Origin: Agathobaculum hominis
Lineage (GTDB): Bacteria > Bacillota > Clostridia > Oscillospirales > Butyricicoccaceae
Length of the DNA stretch: 64,000 nt
Direction of reading: 5' to 3'
NCBI RefSeq assembly: GCF_014288055.1
Contig: NZ_JACOPK010000007.1
Coordinates: forward strand, 98,462 to 162,461
Shown: positions 49,650 through 58,478 of the stretch, piece after piece
How positions within the stretch are numbered: position 1 is the first letter of the stretch
Layout of the letters: each line of letters begins with the position of its first letter
Notes under the pieces: generated by a model
The model's database searches: none
What the model was told of the DNA's origin: nothing
What the model saw: only the letters and a program-made list of their open reading frames with translations
Made by a program: the position numbers and the translations under genes

Positions 49650-49856
49650 TCACAGGTCGAGGGAGTCAAGCCACTCGTCAAATGACCGCTTGGAAATGCG
49701 TATGGCGTTACCAATTCGCACGATTTTGAAGTGCCCTTCTTTTACAAGGATATATGCGGAAGTTCTTCCGATGCCCAGAATTTGAGCAATATCGTCAACC
49801 GTATATGTCCTTCTTTCAGGGGTTTCTTTCTTCGTGCCGTTCCATGTTTGAGACAT
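49650..49856 (-). CDS. xis: Excisionase-like helix-turn-helix protein
   Basis: A 68-residue MerR-like/excisionase HTH protein: YTVDDIAQILGIGRTSAY (HTH) and KIVRIGNAIRISKRSFDEWL (wing). It would bend the attachment site and steer integrase to excision. It lies 20 bases upstream of int, the standard order. Confidence 0.9.
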   Translation of the reverse strand: MSQTWNGTKKETPERRTYTVDDIAQILGIGRTSAYILVKEGHFKIVRIGNAIRISKRSFDEWLDSLDL

Positions 49857-50383
49857 GAGAACCCCCTTTCAGTTATGAAAAGGAACAGCACGAATATGTG
49901 TGGGTAATATAACTTCCACCATTATTTTACCGTGCTGCTCCGTGTTTGTCTGCTGCTAATTGAAAAGTTTACGATCTATCCATAAACTTTCAAAAAAGAA
50001 AAGTAGGCTTACGGACGGCTGCTGGCACAGCTCCACGGGAGTCTAACCCCGGCCCATGCTGATGGGTGCGGCGCACAATGCTTTGTGGGCGTTCAATGCG
50101 CGAGTATCTTTGACCCTGCCCGTGTGTCATCGCCCGCAAGCAGCCACGCTTGCTTTGCGGTCTGGTGCTGTTCGCTCGCCCGTTACAGTGGTCCCGTCCT
50201 GCGGACTTGAAACGAGGTCATGGCGCACCGGCCGTATGGCTCGGCACAAACAGGAATGTATCCGTTTGCCTTATACTGCGGCGCTGGCCTCCCAGCGGGC
50301 TTTCTTTGTCAAGGTGCTGCCTCCGGTCACGAAAGAGAGAAACAGGGAAAGGGTAAGCTGTTTCCGCTTTCAGACCGGGCTTG
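49857..50383. other. Gene-free stretch inside the mobile element
   Basis: No convincing gene in 527 bases. A plus-strand frame at 50056-50397 has no ribosome site and Arg/Ser-rich text. An inverted repeat GCAAGC/GCTTGC lies near 50137-50155. May contain promoters for xis-int or a noncoding RNA; nothing further can be supported. Confidence 0.4.
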
Positions 50384-50620
50384 TCAGCTCATGCTGACAA
50401 TGGAATGAATGAGCTTGATCTCCAATCGGCGCTTCATGTACTCGTCCACCCGAACATGGGGCTGGCCGTCAGGCTCGTAAAGCGTCCGGGTGCAGAGCTT
50501 ATTGATATAGCCCTCATAATACCGGAGTACCTGATCCACAGCCTGAGAGTCCCCGTCACGGGCGGCGTCAATCACCGAAAGAGGAAGAAGCTCCTTGCCC
50601 TTGTAAGTGGGTTTCTTCAT
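50384..50620 (-). CDS. Element-encoded helix-turn-helix protein (HTH_16-like)
   Basis: A 78-residue basic protein with LSVIDAARDGDSQAVDQVLRYYEGYINKL in pieces (AARDGDSQA, VLRYYEGYINKL), typical of the small HTH_16-type proteins that accompany sigma-like genes in Tn916-family elements. It follows the sigma-factor gene by 4 bases. Likely regulates transfer genes. Confidence 0.8.
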   Translation of the reverse strand: MKKPTYKGKELLPLSVIDAARDGDSQAVDQVLRYYEGYINKLCTRTLYEPDGQPHVRVDEYMKRRLEIKLIHSIVSMS

Positions 50621-50624
50621 ACCT

Positions 50625-51059
50625 TCAACCTCCCTTCGGCATGAGTGCGGCCAACTTGATCCGCAGCTCGGTCAATGATTTTGCCCTTCGCCGTTGAACG
50701 GCACTGCGAGACATTCCAACAAGGCGGCCAACCTCCTGATCCGGCAGGTCCAGAACAAAATGCAGGATCAAAATACTCTGCTCCTGAACAGACAAACCGG
50801 CGAAGGCATCAGCCACAAGCTCGTTTTCAATATGCAGGTCATACCCATGGGACGAGAATGTAAATCTGTCACTGGGGTAATGATCTACAACGCAGAGCTT
50901 GTCCATCTCCATCTGCGGAAGGTCGCTGAATGACAGTTCCCTGTCACGGCGCCTCTGCATTTCCCGAAGGTAGTCGATTGCCTCATGGTACAGTACCAGC
51001 TTGCAGTAAGCATCGAACTGGCACCGCTCGCCATAGTCATTGCGGGGGATCATATCCAT
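50625..51059 (-). CDS. Sigma-70-family regulator of the mobile element
   Basis: A 144-residue sigma-like protein. The region-4 HTH is evident (LSVQEQSILILHFVLDLPDQ then EVGRLVGMSRSAVQRRRAKS). Region 2 is poorly conserved. Such proteins control excision or transfer in conjugative transposons. AAAGGGGG precedes the ATG. Operon with the HTH_16-like gene. Confidence 0.88.
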   Translation of the reverse strand: MDMIPRNDYGERCQFDAYCKLVLYHEAIDYLREMQRRRDRELSFSDLPQMEMDKLCVVDHYPSDRFTFSSHGYDLHIENELVADAFAGLSVQEQSILILHFVLDLPDQEVGRLVGMSRSAVQRRRAKSLTELRIKLAALMPKGG

Positions 51060-51214
51060 CTTTTCACCCCCTTTCCTGGGGGAATGAGGTGGGTTTCTCC
51101 CTTTCCGCTAACAAGGCGAACGCAAAGCCGCTCGCTACCCGCTAAAAGCCTCCTTTTTGAAAATTTATCAAAAAATTTTTTCGAGGCGGGCTTGTCCTCG
51201 GAAAACAGCAAAAA

Positions 51215-51248
51215 GCGCCCAGCAAGTCGCAACGGACCTGCAGGGCGC
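51215..51248 (-). terminator. Minus-strand hairpin, T-rich tail
   Basis: GCGCCC/GGGCGC arms; on the minus strand followed by TTTTTGCTGTTTT. Confidence 0.6.
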
Positions 51249-51372
51249 GGAAATGTTTTATAAAGAAGATTGCTTACATGGTATAATTCATATCCAAAGC
51301 CGGACGACTCCGATGGAGGGGCTACGCTTTTTTTAACTGGTGCAGATCATGGATACTGCGAAAAAGAGAAAA

Positions 51373-51410
51373 GGACACGGCAAAATAACCTCCAATCGGC
51401 TACCGTGTCC
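51373..51410 (-). terminator. Minus-strand hairpin, T-rich tail
   Basis: GGACACGG/CCGTGTCC arms; on the minus strand followed by TTTTCTCTTTTT. Confidence 0.65.
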
Positions 51411-51443
51411 CTGCAAGTCGTCATTGGTTTGTGTAGACGCAAA

Positions 51444-51478
51444 GAAACGGCGGCTCTGAAAATCAAAGCCGCCGTTTC
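51444..51478 (-). terminator. First terminator after the ABC permease gene
   Basis: GAAACGGCGGCT/AGCCGCCGTTTC twelve-base arms. Confidence 0.7.
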
Positions 51479-51554
51479 ATAGGCGCGTGAAAATGTGTCT
51501 GCTGTACGACGGCTTTTTTTCTTTTGCCGTCGTCCGGCAGATTAACATATGAAA

Positions 51555-53363
51555 CTATAATTCATTTATGGTTGCAGTAATCGACATATTGCGAATTCGT
51601 TTTGCCGGAGCATATACAGCTGCGATTGCCGCAATCGAGACAAACAGAAGAATAACGCCCAAAGAGGTAATTGGGAACTGCCACACAGCAGATGGAAAAT
51701 GCCCTGCAATAAGGAAATCATACAGCGATTTGCTAAGCGGCAAGCCAATAGCGCAACCAACAACGCACCCCAAAACAGCATAGGTGAATGCTTCACAAGC
51801 AATCATTTTCGTCATTTGCCGTTCATCCATTCCTACTGCCCGCATAGCTCCATATTGCTTCATTCTGGCAGACACACTCATGGAAATGCTATTGACAATG
51901 TTCATTACCGTTACCAGTGCAATAATTGCCAAAAACGCATAAACACAGAAAACAAAAGCCATATAAGTTCCCGTAGTGCGCTCGTCGCGTTTATCTCGAA
52001 AGCTATATGTTTGATCTACGGAATTCTGGATTGCCTGAACATTTTCGTCCGTAACATCTCCCGTTGTTTGTATCAGCACAAGAGAATAACCTTCCTCTCC
52101 TGTCAAACGGACAAATGTTTCATCAGAGGTAATCAATGTGAGCTTTCCATTTGTCAATCCATTCTCACTAAATGGGTCGTTTTTTAACAGTCCGGCTATG
52201 GTAAGGGTTTCATCCCCAATCTGAACAGTGTCACCGATTTTCCATGTGCTGTCCTGATCGGATGTTGCCAAAACAAAATTGCTGTCCCCAAAAACTTTGG
52301 ACAGATCACTCCCCCTTTTCAAAGCACTGTCTTTTTTCAGACATTGTAAATCAAAATCGTCATAAGAAATCAAATCGACTGTGCCAGAAAAGTTGGTATC
52401 GTCGTTTAGTTTGGCAGAAACATCAAATACACTACGACGCCCGTAAACTTCCTTCACTCCATCCATTTCGCGGATGGTTGTAAGCAGTTCCCAAGGAATC
52501 GCATTACCGTCAGCACTTGCAATATCTATATCTGATGTGGCAGCCGACTGAGGAATCAGGTAATCCACAAAATCGACCATAATAGAAAAGCTCAAAAACA
52601 GGATGATGCTAAGTGCAAAAGAACCTGTCATCAGGAATAAATTTTTCTTCCCGGAGATTGCATGGCTGACACCAAGAAGGGATTCAATTTTTCCGAAGCC
52701 TACATACGGCGAATGGCGCATTGTTTTTTCGTGGCCTGCATTTCCAGACACCGCTGTGATAGGAGATACCTTTGCAGCATGTTTTGCCGGAGCATTTGCG
52801 GCAATCAGTACAGTAATCAGTCCCACAAAGATACCGCAAGCAATGCCAAAAATACTAATGCCAAAGAGAGGAATATCAGAAAATTCTTCTTTGACTACAA
52901 AACGCAGTACCGCGCAAAGTCCCCATGTAGTAACAACCCCTAAAACAAGACCGATAGGGATAGCTGTTTTGCACCAGTTCAATGCCTCTAAACGGACAAA
53001 GCGGATGGTCTGCTGCTTACTCATACCAATGCAGCGCATCATTCCGAAAAATTGGATTCTCTGTGCAACGCTGCTGTTCATGCTGCTGGAAATCATCAAA
53101 ACGCCTGCAATCAAAATCAGCAGGAACAGAACAACCGCAACAGAAAGAAGGGTTTGCCCCATGGAACTGCCGAGCAAGTCTCCAATAGAGAAACTTCCAT
53201 GCTTACCAACCAATCGGGCCTGTTCCATCCGAAAACCCATTTCTGTCATACTGAATACTGCTGTTACCATAAACACAGCAAATACAATGCAAAGCAGCGT
53301 CATACGATTTTGTCGGCGGTGAACTTTAGCGGAGATGGGAATAAGACTAAGATAGCTTTTCAT
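51555..53363 (-). CDS. FtsX-type ABC transporter permease
   Basis: A 602-residue permease with two FtsX domains. Membrane helices fall at about 25-45, 70-95, 120-145, 165-190, 240-265 and three near the C-terminus (480-590); an extracellular domain spans about 270-450. The layout fits MacB/BceB-like machines that respond to peptide antibiotics. It overlaps the ATPase gene by 4 bases (ATGA). Cargo of the mobile element, with the two-component system upstream probably controlling it. Confidence 0.9.
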   Translation of the reverse strand: MKSYLSLIPISAKVHRRQNRMTLLCIVFAVFMVTAVFSMTEMGFRMEQARLVGKHGSFSIGDLLGSSMGQTLLSVAVVLFLLILIAGVLMISSSMNSSVAQRIQFFGMMRCIGMSKQQTIRFVRLEALNWCKTAIPIGLVLGVVTTWGLCAVLRFVVKEEFSDIPLFGISIFGIACGIFVGLITVLIAANAPAKHAAKVSPITAVSGNAGHEKTMRHSPYVGFGKIESLLGVSHAISGKKNLFLMTGSFALSIILFLSFSIMVDFVDYLIPQSAATSDIDIASADGNAIPWELLTTIREMDGVKEVYGRRSVFDVSAKLNDDTNFSGTVDLISYDDFDLQCLKKDSALKRGSDLSKVFGDSNFVLATSDQDSTWKIGDTVQIGDETLTIAGLLKNDPFSENGLTNGKLTLITSDETFVRLTGEEGYSLVLIQTTGDVTDENVQAIQNSVDQTYSFRDKRDERTTGTYMAFVFCVYAFLAIIALVTVMNIVNSISMSVSARMKQYGAMRAVGMDERQMTKMIACEAFTYAVLGCVVGCAIGLPLSKSLYDFLIAGHFPSAVWQFPITSLGVILLFVSIAAIAAVYAPAKRIRNMSITATINEL

Positions 53364-54043
53364 TCACGGCACCTCCCAAAATCAGTCAAAGTACCATCCG
53401 ATACCTGTAATACCCTGTCTGCCGTTTGCGCAATACTGCGGTTGTGGGTAATCATAATGATGGTCTGCTCGTATTTTTTTGATGTTTCTTTGAGCAATGC
53501 TATGACCTCACTGCTGTTTTGTGAGTCCAAATTTCCTGTTGGCTCGTCTGCCAGAATCAGAGAAGGACGGGTAATCAATGCGCGGCCAATCGCCACTCTC
53601 TGCTGTTGACCGCCGGAAAGCTGACTGGGTAAATGATTACGACGATCTTTCAAATTCAAAACCGTCAGCAGTTCCTCCAAATATCTCTTATCCGGCTTTT
53701 GATAATCCAACAACAGCGGAAAAATAATATTTTGTTCCACCGTCAACTCCGGGATAAGGTTAAACGCCTGAAAGATAAAGCCGATATTCCTCCGGCGGAA
53801 AACGGTCAGCTTTCGATCGTTCATGGCAAAAATGTCCTTGCCGTCAATAAGAACCTTGCCAGATGTTGGCGTGTCCAAAGCACCGATCATATTCAGCAGT
53901 GTACTTTTACCAGAACCGGATTCCCCGACGATTGCCACATACTCGCCCTTTGGAACAGAAAAGCTGACATCCTTTAATGCCTTGACAGCGGTTTCTCCGT
54001 TGCCATAGGTCTTACTGATATTTTTGACTTCTAATAAGTTCAT
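53360..54043 (-). CDS. ABC transporter ATP-binding protein (LolD/MacB type)
   Basis: A 227-residue ATPase with Walker A GESGSGKST, Q-loop FQAFNLIPE, signature LSGGQQQR, Walker B LILADEPTG and the H-loop MITHNR. It pairs with the FtsX-type permease for mechanotransmission or export. Preceded by a leader hairpin and a candidate activator-dependent promoter. Confidence 0.95.
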   Translation of the reverse strand: MNLLEVKNISKTYGNGETAVKALKDVSFSVPKGEYVAIVGESGSGKSTLLNMIGALDTPTSGKVLIDGKDIFAMNDRKLTVFRRRNIGFIFQAFNLIPELTVEQNIIFPLLLDYQKPDKRYLEELLTVLNLKDRRNHLPSQLSGGQQQRVAIGRALITRPSLILADEPTGNLDSQNSSEVIALLKETSKKYEQTIIMITHNRSIAQTADRVLQVSDGTLTDFGRCRE

Positions 54044-54079
54044 AGTGTAAACACCTCTTTCTGAATGATTTTGCGATAT

Positions 54080-54109
54080 AGGCAGGCTGTCTTTGTTTGT
54101 CCTGCCTAT
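54080..54109 (-). promoter_or_regulatory. Leader hairpin before the ABC ATPase gene
   Basis: ATAGGCAGG/CCTGCCTAT arms in the 5' leader of the ATPase mRNA; no T-run, so a leader structure is more likely than a terminator. Confidence 0.4.
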
Positions 54110-54116
54110 GTGTGAG

Positions 54117-54160
54117 AGAATAGCACCTGAATCTTACTGTAAGCCTACAGCCAGCCTACA
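54117..54160 (-). promoter_or_regulatory. Candidate response-regulator-dependent promoter of the ABC operon
   Basis: Minus strand: -10 TATTCT (54117-54122), 17 bases from a poor -35 GGCTTA (54140-54145). Two direct repeats TGTAGGCT, at 54142-54149 and 54153-54160, are 11 bp apart and overlap the -35. This is the arrangement of OmpR-family activator sites. The distal repeat overlaps the kinase stop codon. Confidence 0.5.
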
Positions 54161-55193
54161 ATTTTGTAGGAATCAGAAAATTCATTGTGAAAGTTGTCCC
54201 GATACCTAATTCGCTGTCAACCTCAATGGTGCCGTTATGTGCTTCAATGATTGCCTTTGCCAAAGGTAATCCCAGTCCAATCCCTTGCTTGTCCTTAGAA
54301 AAACGACTGCGATAAAACCGCTTGAAGATGTGATGTATATCCTCTGGGTGGATGCCGCATCCATTATCCGTTATCACAATTTGGACACCAGACGGCAACT
54401 CCTTCCACGCAACACGAATTGTTGCACCACTTTCTGTATGGTCAAACGCATTTTTCACAATATTGTCGATTGCCTCATTCAACCAATCACGATCACAAAA
54501 AAGAGAAAGATGATCCGAGCCAGACAGAATGATTTCTTTCTTTTCCTGTCTGGCTCTATATGCAAAATGCAGTTCAATATCCCGCATCATATCTGCAACA
54601 TTTTCTGCGTTCTTTTCCAAGACAATGGCTCCGGCATCCAATCTTGTAATCTTGAGCAGACTTTGCACCAGTGTTTCGATACGGTCAAGTTCCTGCTCAG
54701 ACAAACCCGCAAATTCTTTCACGGAGGACACTTCTATATCCTCGTCTTGAAGGAGTCCGTTATAAATATTGAGTGCTGCCAGCGGTGTTTTCAGTTGGTG
54801 TGAAATGTCGGAGATTGTATTTTTCAAAAACTCTTTCTCTCGTAACTCGTTATCTGCATGGGCATTTAACACTGCCGCCAAAGAATTGATGGAATGAAAC
54901 AGTCGGTACAATTCGCCCTCATTGTCACATTCAATACGGGCATTGCGATCACCATCAAGGTACGCATTGATTTGTAATATCGCCTGCTCCATGATCTGAT
55001 TTTGCCGATTAAAATATACAAAGCAGACTGCCCATACAGCACCGCCAGCCAATAGAAAAAGGATTAGCAATAACAGAGAAAGCCGGCGATATGACAGCCA
55101 TAGAAAAACCTCGGCTAAGAGAAATGTAACCCCCCAAACCAGTGAAAGTGAAAGAAATAGATTTTTGATTTCTTTATTTGCCAGTATCTTCAT
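54156..55193 (-). CDS. Sensor histidine kinase, intramembrane-sensing type
   Basis: A 345-residue kinase: two membrane helices (about 12-32 and 38-60) with a very short outside loop, a HAMP-like linker, the H-box DISHQLKTPL, N-box NIVKNAFDH, G1 DNGCGI and G2 GIGLGLPLAKAI. Kinases of this design usually detect envelope stress or the activity of a partner ABC transporter. Start at ATG 55193 after AGGTG. Follows its response regulator by 8 bases. Confidence 0.93.
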   Translation of the reverse strand: MKILANKEIKNLFLSLSLVWGVTFLLAEVFLWLSYRRLSLLLLILFLLAGGAVWAVCFVYFNRQNQIMEQAILQINAYLDGDRNARIECDNEGELYRLFHSINSLAAVLNAHADNELREKEFLKNTISDISHQLKTPLAALNIYNGLLQDEDIEVSSVKEFAGLSEQELDRIETLVQSLLKITRLDAGAIVLEKNAENVADMMRDIELHFAYRARQEKKEIILSGSDHLSLFCDRDWLNEAIDNIVKNAFDHTESGATIRVAWKELPSGVQIVITDNGCGIHPEDIHHIFKRFYRSRFSKDKQGIGLGLPLAKAIIEAHNGTIEVDSELGIGTTFTMNFLIPTKL

Positions 55194-55201
55194 GCTGCAC
55201 C

Positions 55202-55888
55202 TCACCCGATAATATTCCATTTATATCCCATACCTCGAACAGTCAGGAGCATTTGTGGTTCACTTGGATTATCCTCGATCTTCATACGAAGCCGACGCAT
55301 ATAGACCGTAAGGGTACTACTGTCGATATAATTCCCGTCGCAATCCCATAGCTTATCTAAAATTTGTCCCTTTGTCAGCACCATGCTTGGGTTTCTCATA
55401 AACAAGCACAGTAGCTTGTATTCCGCGGCAGTCAAATCCAACAGCTCCCCATTTTTGAAAACCTGTCCTTGCAGCAAAAGAACTTTGATGCCATTCGACT
55501 GCAATTCTGTGTCTGCTGCTTGAAAAGAATTTGCACGTCGAAGTAAGGCGTTAATCCTTGAAACGAGAACTCCCAGTTTGAACGGTTTTGTGATATAGTC
55601 ATCACCTCCAATATCCAGCCCCATAATAATACTTGTTTCCTCATCCGAAGCCGTCAGAAAAATAATTGGCACCTTTGATGTAAGTCGAACTCTTTTGCAA
55701 AATTCAAAGCCAGACCCATCTGGCAGAGATACGTCCAACACCAACAAATCATATTTTCCGTCTGTCCACAATTCCTCCGCTTCTTTGAGCGTTCTGGCGA
55801 TATTTAATTCAAATCCCTGCTTTTTGAAAGCAAAAGAAAGCCCGTTAATCAGGCTTAGATCATCTTCAAGAAGTAATATATTACTCAT
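55202..55888 (-). CDS. OmpR-family response regulator
   Basis: A 228-residue regulator: receiver with EDD, phosphoacceptor Asp in LLVLDVSLPDG and conserved Lys in YITKPF; winged-helix C-terminal domain with the typical STLTVYMRRLRMKIED recognition helix and RGMGYKW end. I start at ATG 55886-55888 (MSNILLLEDD). The 11-bp-spaced repeats at 54142-54160 are a candidate target. Its start overlaps the end of the preceding HTH gene. Confidence 0.94.
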   Translation of the reverse strand: MSNILLLEDDLSLINGLSFAFKKQGFELNIARTLKEAEELWTDGKYDLLVLDVSLPDGSGFEFCKRVRLTSKVPIIFLTASDEETSIIMGLDIGGDDYITKPFKLGVLVSRINALLRRANSFQAADTELQSNGIKVLLLQGQVFKNGELLDLTAAEYKLLCLFMRNPSMVLTKGQILDKLWDCDGNYIDSSTLTVYMRRLRMKIEDNPSEPQMLLTVRGMGYKWNIIG

Positions 55889-56069
55889 ACTTTTCTGCCT
55901 TTCCTTGTTTTGTTCGACCATCAATCGGCTTTTCCGCCGCTTTAGGGATCAGCCAAACCCCAGCCATCTTCACAGCGCCGGGGATACGCCCTCCGGAACA
56001 TAAATAATTTACCTGGCGAGGCGTAACATTCCACTTCTTGCTTGCCTCTTTTAATGTCATGTAGTCCAT
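55881..56069 (-). CDS. Small helix-turn-helix DNA-binding protein
   Basis: A 62-residue protein with MTLKEASKKWNVTPRQVNYL and IPGAVKMAGVWLIP, matching the MerR/excisionase-type HTH module. ATG at 56069 follows GGGGAGGTG. It overlaps the response-regulator start by 8 bases, so it heads the two-component cargo operon and may regulate it. Confidence 0.8.
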   Translation of the reverse strand: MDYMTLKEASKKWNVTPRQVNYLCSGGRIPGAVKMAGVWLIPKAAEKPIDGRTKQGKAEKYE

Positions 56070-56210
56070 TTTGCACCTCCCCAAATATTATATTTCGTCT
56101 GCACGAAGAATACAAGGATGTAAATGTGAATTATAAAATGTAGATAGAACGGATATCACATCATTCCATGTACAAACTATGAAATATAGAATGTATATGG
56201 GTGATGTTGA

Positions 56211-56579
56211 ATGGCAAAAGTGAAAGACTGCCCTGGCTTTGAAACCTTCGGTGCAGATGTAAAAGAAGCACGGAAGGCGAAGAACCTTGCACGAAAAGAT
56301 TTAGCCGAAAAGGTGAATATTGATACCAGGTATCTTGCCAACATTGAAAACGAGGGCACGATCCCCAGCCTGCCGGTCATCATACAGCTTGTAAAAATCT
56401 GCGGCCTGCCGATGGAGAGATATTTCAATCCAGAGGTCATGCGAGAGGAAAGCGAGCTGCGCCAGCGGGTCGGACAGAAGTTAAAGCTCTGCCCGGAACA
56501 GTATTTGCCTATCGTGGAGGGTGCCATTGACGGGGCCTTAAAAATTGAAAAGCCGAATGAAGAAACGGAGGGTGTCTGA
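56211..56579 (+). CDS. XRE-family transcriptional regulator
   Basis: A 122-residue protein with a Cro/C1 HTH at about 12-65 (FGADVKEARKAKNLARKDLAE, split here; TRYLANIENEGTIPSL). The C-terminal 55 residues are helical. Divergent from the cargo operon and upstream of the mobilisation genes; it probably controls transfer functions. Ribosome site is weak. Confidence 0.88.
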   Translation: MAKVKDCPGFETFGADVKEARKAKNLARKDLAEKVNIDTRYLANIENEGTIPSLPVIIQLVKICGLPMERYFNPEVMREESELRQRVGQKLKLCPEQYLPIVEGAIDGALKIEKPNEETEGV

Positions 56580-56660
56580 ACATCCTCTGTTTTTCTTATT
56601 TTGCGGGCATTTTGAGGTTTCCGAAACGCTTTATAAGTAGGGATAAGATACGGTAGCAAG

Positions 56661-56746
56661 CACAGCAAGCGAGTACCCGCTTACGAATTTTGAGATTTTC
56701 AGGTCCCTTGCCCGAAAATCCAAAATTGCTTGTTGGGATAATCCCA
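56661..56746 (+). other. Candidate origin of transfer (oriT) upstream of mobC
   Basis: A 15/14-base inverted repeat (AATTTTGAGATTTTC at 56686-56700 and its near-exact complement at 56714-56727) is flanked by CAAGC (56666-56670) and GCTTG (56728-56732), with a smaller AAGCG/CGCTT repeat and a TTGGGAT/AATCCCAA palindrome next to it. Inverted repeats directly before mobC-relaxase genes usually mark oriT. The nick site is not identified. Confidence 0.45.
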
Positions 56747-56773
56747 AACCCTTATGAAGAACGGAGGCGGCGC

Positions 56774-57103
56774 ATGGCAAACCGAAAGCGGAATATCCAA
56801 ATGAAATTCTATGTCACGGAGGACGAAAAACGGCTCATAGATGAGAAAATGAGCCAGCTACCCACACGCAGATATGGCGCATACCTCCGAAAGATGGCGA
56901 TTGACGGATATATCATCTATACGGACACCGCAGATATCAAGGCATTTACCAAAGAGCTTTCTGCCATCGGCCGGAACATCAACCAGATCGCCAAGCGGAT
57001 CAACGCCGGAGGTCCTGCGTATCAGGCCGACATGGACGAGATACGGGAAAGGCTGGACGAGATATGGCAGTTACAAAGACACATCCTATCAAATCAACGC
57101 TGA
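56774..57103 (+). CDS. MobC-like relaxosome accessory protein
   Basis: A 109-residue protein: N-terminal ribbon-helix-helix region (IQMKFYVTEDEKRLIDEKM) and the MobC motif around SAIGRNINQIAKRINAGG. It binds oriT and assists the relaxase. ATG at 56774 follows GGAGG at 7 bases; the frame to 56690 is unused. Overlaps the relaxase gene by 40 bases. Confidence 0.9.
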   Translation: MANRKRNIQMKFYVTEDEKRLIDEKMSQLPTRRYGAYLRKMAIDGYIIYTDTADIKAFTKELSAIGRNINQIAKRINAGGPAYQADMDEIRERLDEIWQLQRHILSNQR

Positions 57104-58407
57104 AAGCAGCCATTGACTATATCTGCAACCCGGAAAAGACGGACGGAAAGCTGCTTGTTTCTTCCTATGGCTGTGCCGCCGAAACTGCGGATATCGAATT
57201 TTCCTGGACCCGCTGCCATGCCATCGACAAGGGCACGAACCTGGGCCGTCACCTGATCCAAGCCTTTCAGCCTGGAGAGGTCACGCCGGAACAGGCACAT
57301 GAAATCGGCATGGAGCTTGCAAAAGAAATCCTGGGCGGCAAGTATGAGTTTGTACTTACCACTCATATAGACAAAGATCATGTTCATAATCACCTGATTT
57401 TCAATGCGGTCAGCTTTGCGGATCACAAGCACTATCATTCCAACAAGCGAAGCTATCACGATATCCGCCGTACCTCCGACCGGCTTTGCAAGGAACACGG
57501 TCTGTCTGTCATCATCCCAGGGCAAGACAAGGGCAAGAGCTATATTGAACATCAGGCCGCGCAGAACGGCACCAGCTATAAGGAAAAGTTGAAAGCTGCC
57601 ATTGACCGACTCCTGCCAGCCTGTTCCAACCTGGAAGAACTGCTTCGTCGCCTGCAGAGAGAAGGCTATGAGATCAAGCGGGGCAAATATATCTCCGCCA
57701 GAGCGCCGGATCAGGAACGATTCACCCGTCTGAAAACCCTGGGTGTGGACTACACCGAAGAAGCCCTTGCCGCCCGGATTGCCGGACGTTCCAGACCTTC
57801 CCGCCAGCCGAAACCGCAGAACGGAAAGATCAGCCTGCTCATTGATATCCAGAATAACATCAAGGCACAGCAGAGCGCAGGCTTCACCCATTGGGCGAAG
57901 CTGAACAATCTGAAACAGGCCGCCAAGACCATGAATTTCCTGACGGAACACGGGATAAGCAGTTATGGAGAACTGGAAAGCAAATTGACCGCAGTATCCG
58001 CACGCAGGGATACCGCTCATGCAGAGATCAAGCGGATAGAAAGCAGAAGTGCCGAACTTGCCCTTGTGATGAAGCATGCCGGAACTTACCGTCAGCTAAA
58101 GCCGCTTTATGAAAGATACCGTAAATCGAATGATAAAGAAAAGTTTCTGCGGGGGCATGAGAGCGAGATCATCCTTTTTGAAGCGGCCGCCAGAGAATTG
58201 AAACGGCTGGGGGCTGTACCGCTGCCGACAACAGAAAGCATGAAAACGGAGCTTGCCAATCTCAGCGCAGAAAAGGAACGGCTCCTTGCTGAATACAAAG
58301 CCGCAAGAACCGAAGCCCAGGAATACGATACTGTTAAACAAAATGTAGATGCACTGCTGACCGTTCCAAAGGAACAGGAACAACAGCGGCGGCATGAACT
58401 TGAATAA
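57064..58407 (+). CDS. Relaxase (MobA/VirD2-like, MOB-P type)
   Basis: A 447-residue relaxase. Motif I with the presumed nicking Tyr is near residue 20 (IDYICNPEKT), and the histidine metal triad is TTHIDKDHVHNHLIFN (about 98-113). The C-terminal half is coiled coil. It nicks oriT and leads single-stranded DNA into a recipient cell. Overlap with mobC implies coupling. Confidence 0.94.
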   Translation: MAVTKTHPIKSTLKAAIDYICNPEKTDGKLLVSSYGCAAETADIEFSWTRCHAIDKGTNLGRHLIQAFQPGEVTPEQAHEIGMELAKEILGGKYEFVLTTHIDKDHVHNHLIFNAVSFADHKHYHSNKRSYHDIRRTSDRLCKEHGLSVIIPGQDKGKSYIEHQAAQNGTSYKEKLKAAIDRLLPACSNLEELLRRLQREGYEIKRGKYISARAPDQERFTRLKTLGVDYTEEALAARIAGRSRPSRQPKPQNGKISLLIDIQNNIKAQQSAGFTHWAKLNNLKQAAKTMNFLTEHGISSYGELESKLTAVSARRDTAHAEIKRIESRSAELALVMKHAGTYRQLKPLYERYRKSNDKEKFLRGHESEIILFEAAARELKRLGAVPLPTTESMKTELANLSAEKERLLAEYKAARTEAQEYDTVKQNVDALLTVPKEQEQQRRHELE

Positions 58408-58478
58408 TTTTCTCTGAAAGACGCTGGGCACAGCTCCCGGCATCCTGTATAATGGAACTGCGGAAGGAGGTTTTACCG

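Larger units (their letters stand above)
51060..51554. other. Gene-free stretch with three hairpins
   Basis: No gene supported in 495 bases. The three hairpins listed separately all carry T-rich flanks on the minus strand, downstream of the ABC permease gene. The 124 bases between the first two and the 33 between the next two hold no reading frame with a ribosome site. Confidence 0.5.

Noticed and set aside
50056..50397. Plus-strand frame of 113 codons in the mobile element
   Set aside because: No ribosome site, no similarity I recognise and Arg/Ser/Pro-rich text; left as noncoding.
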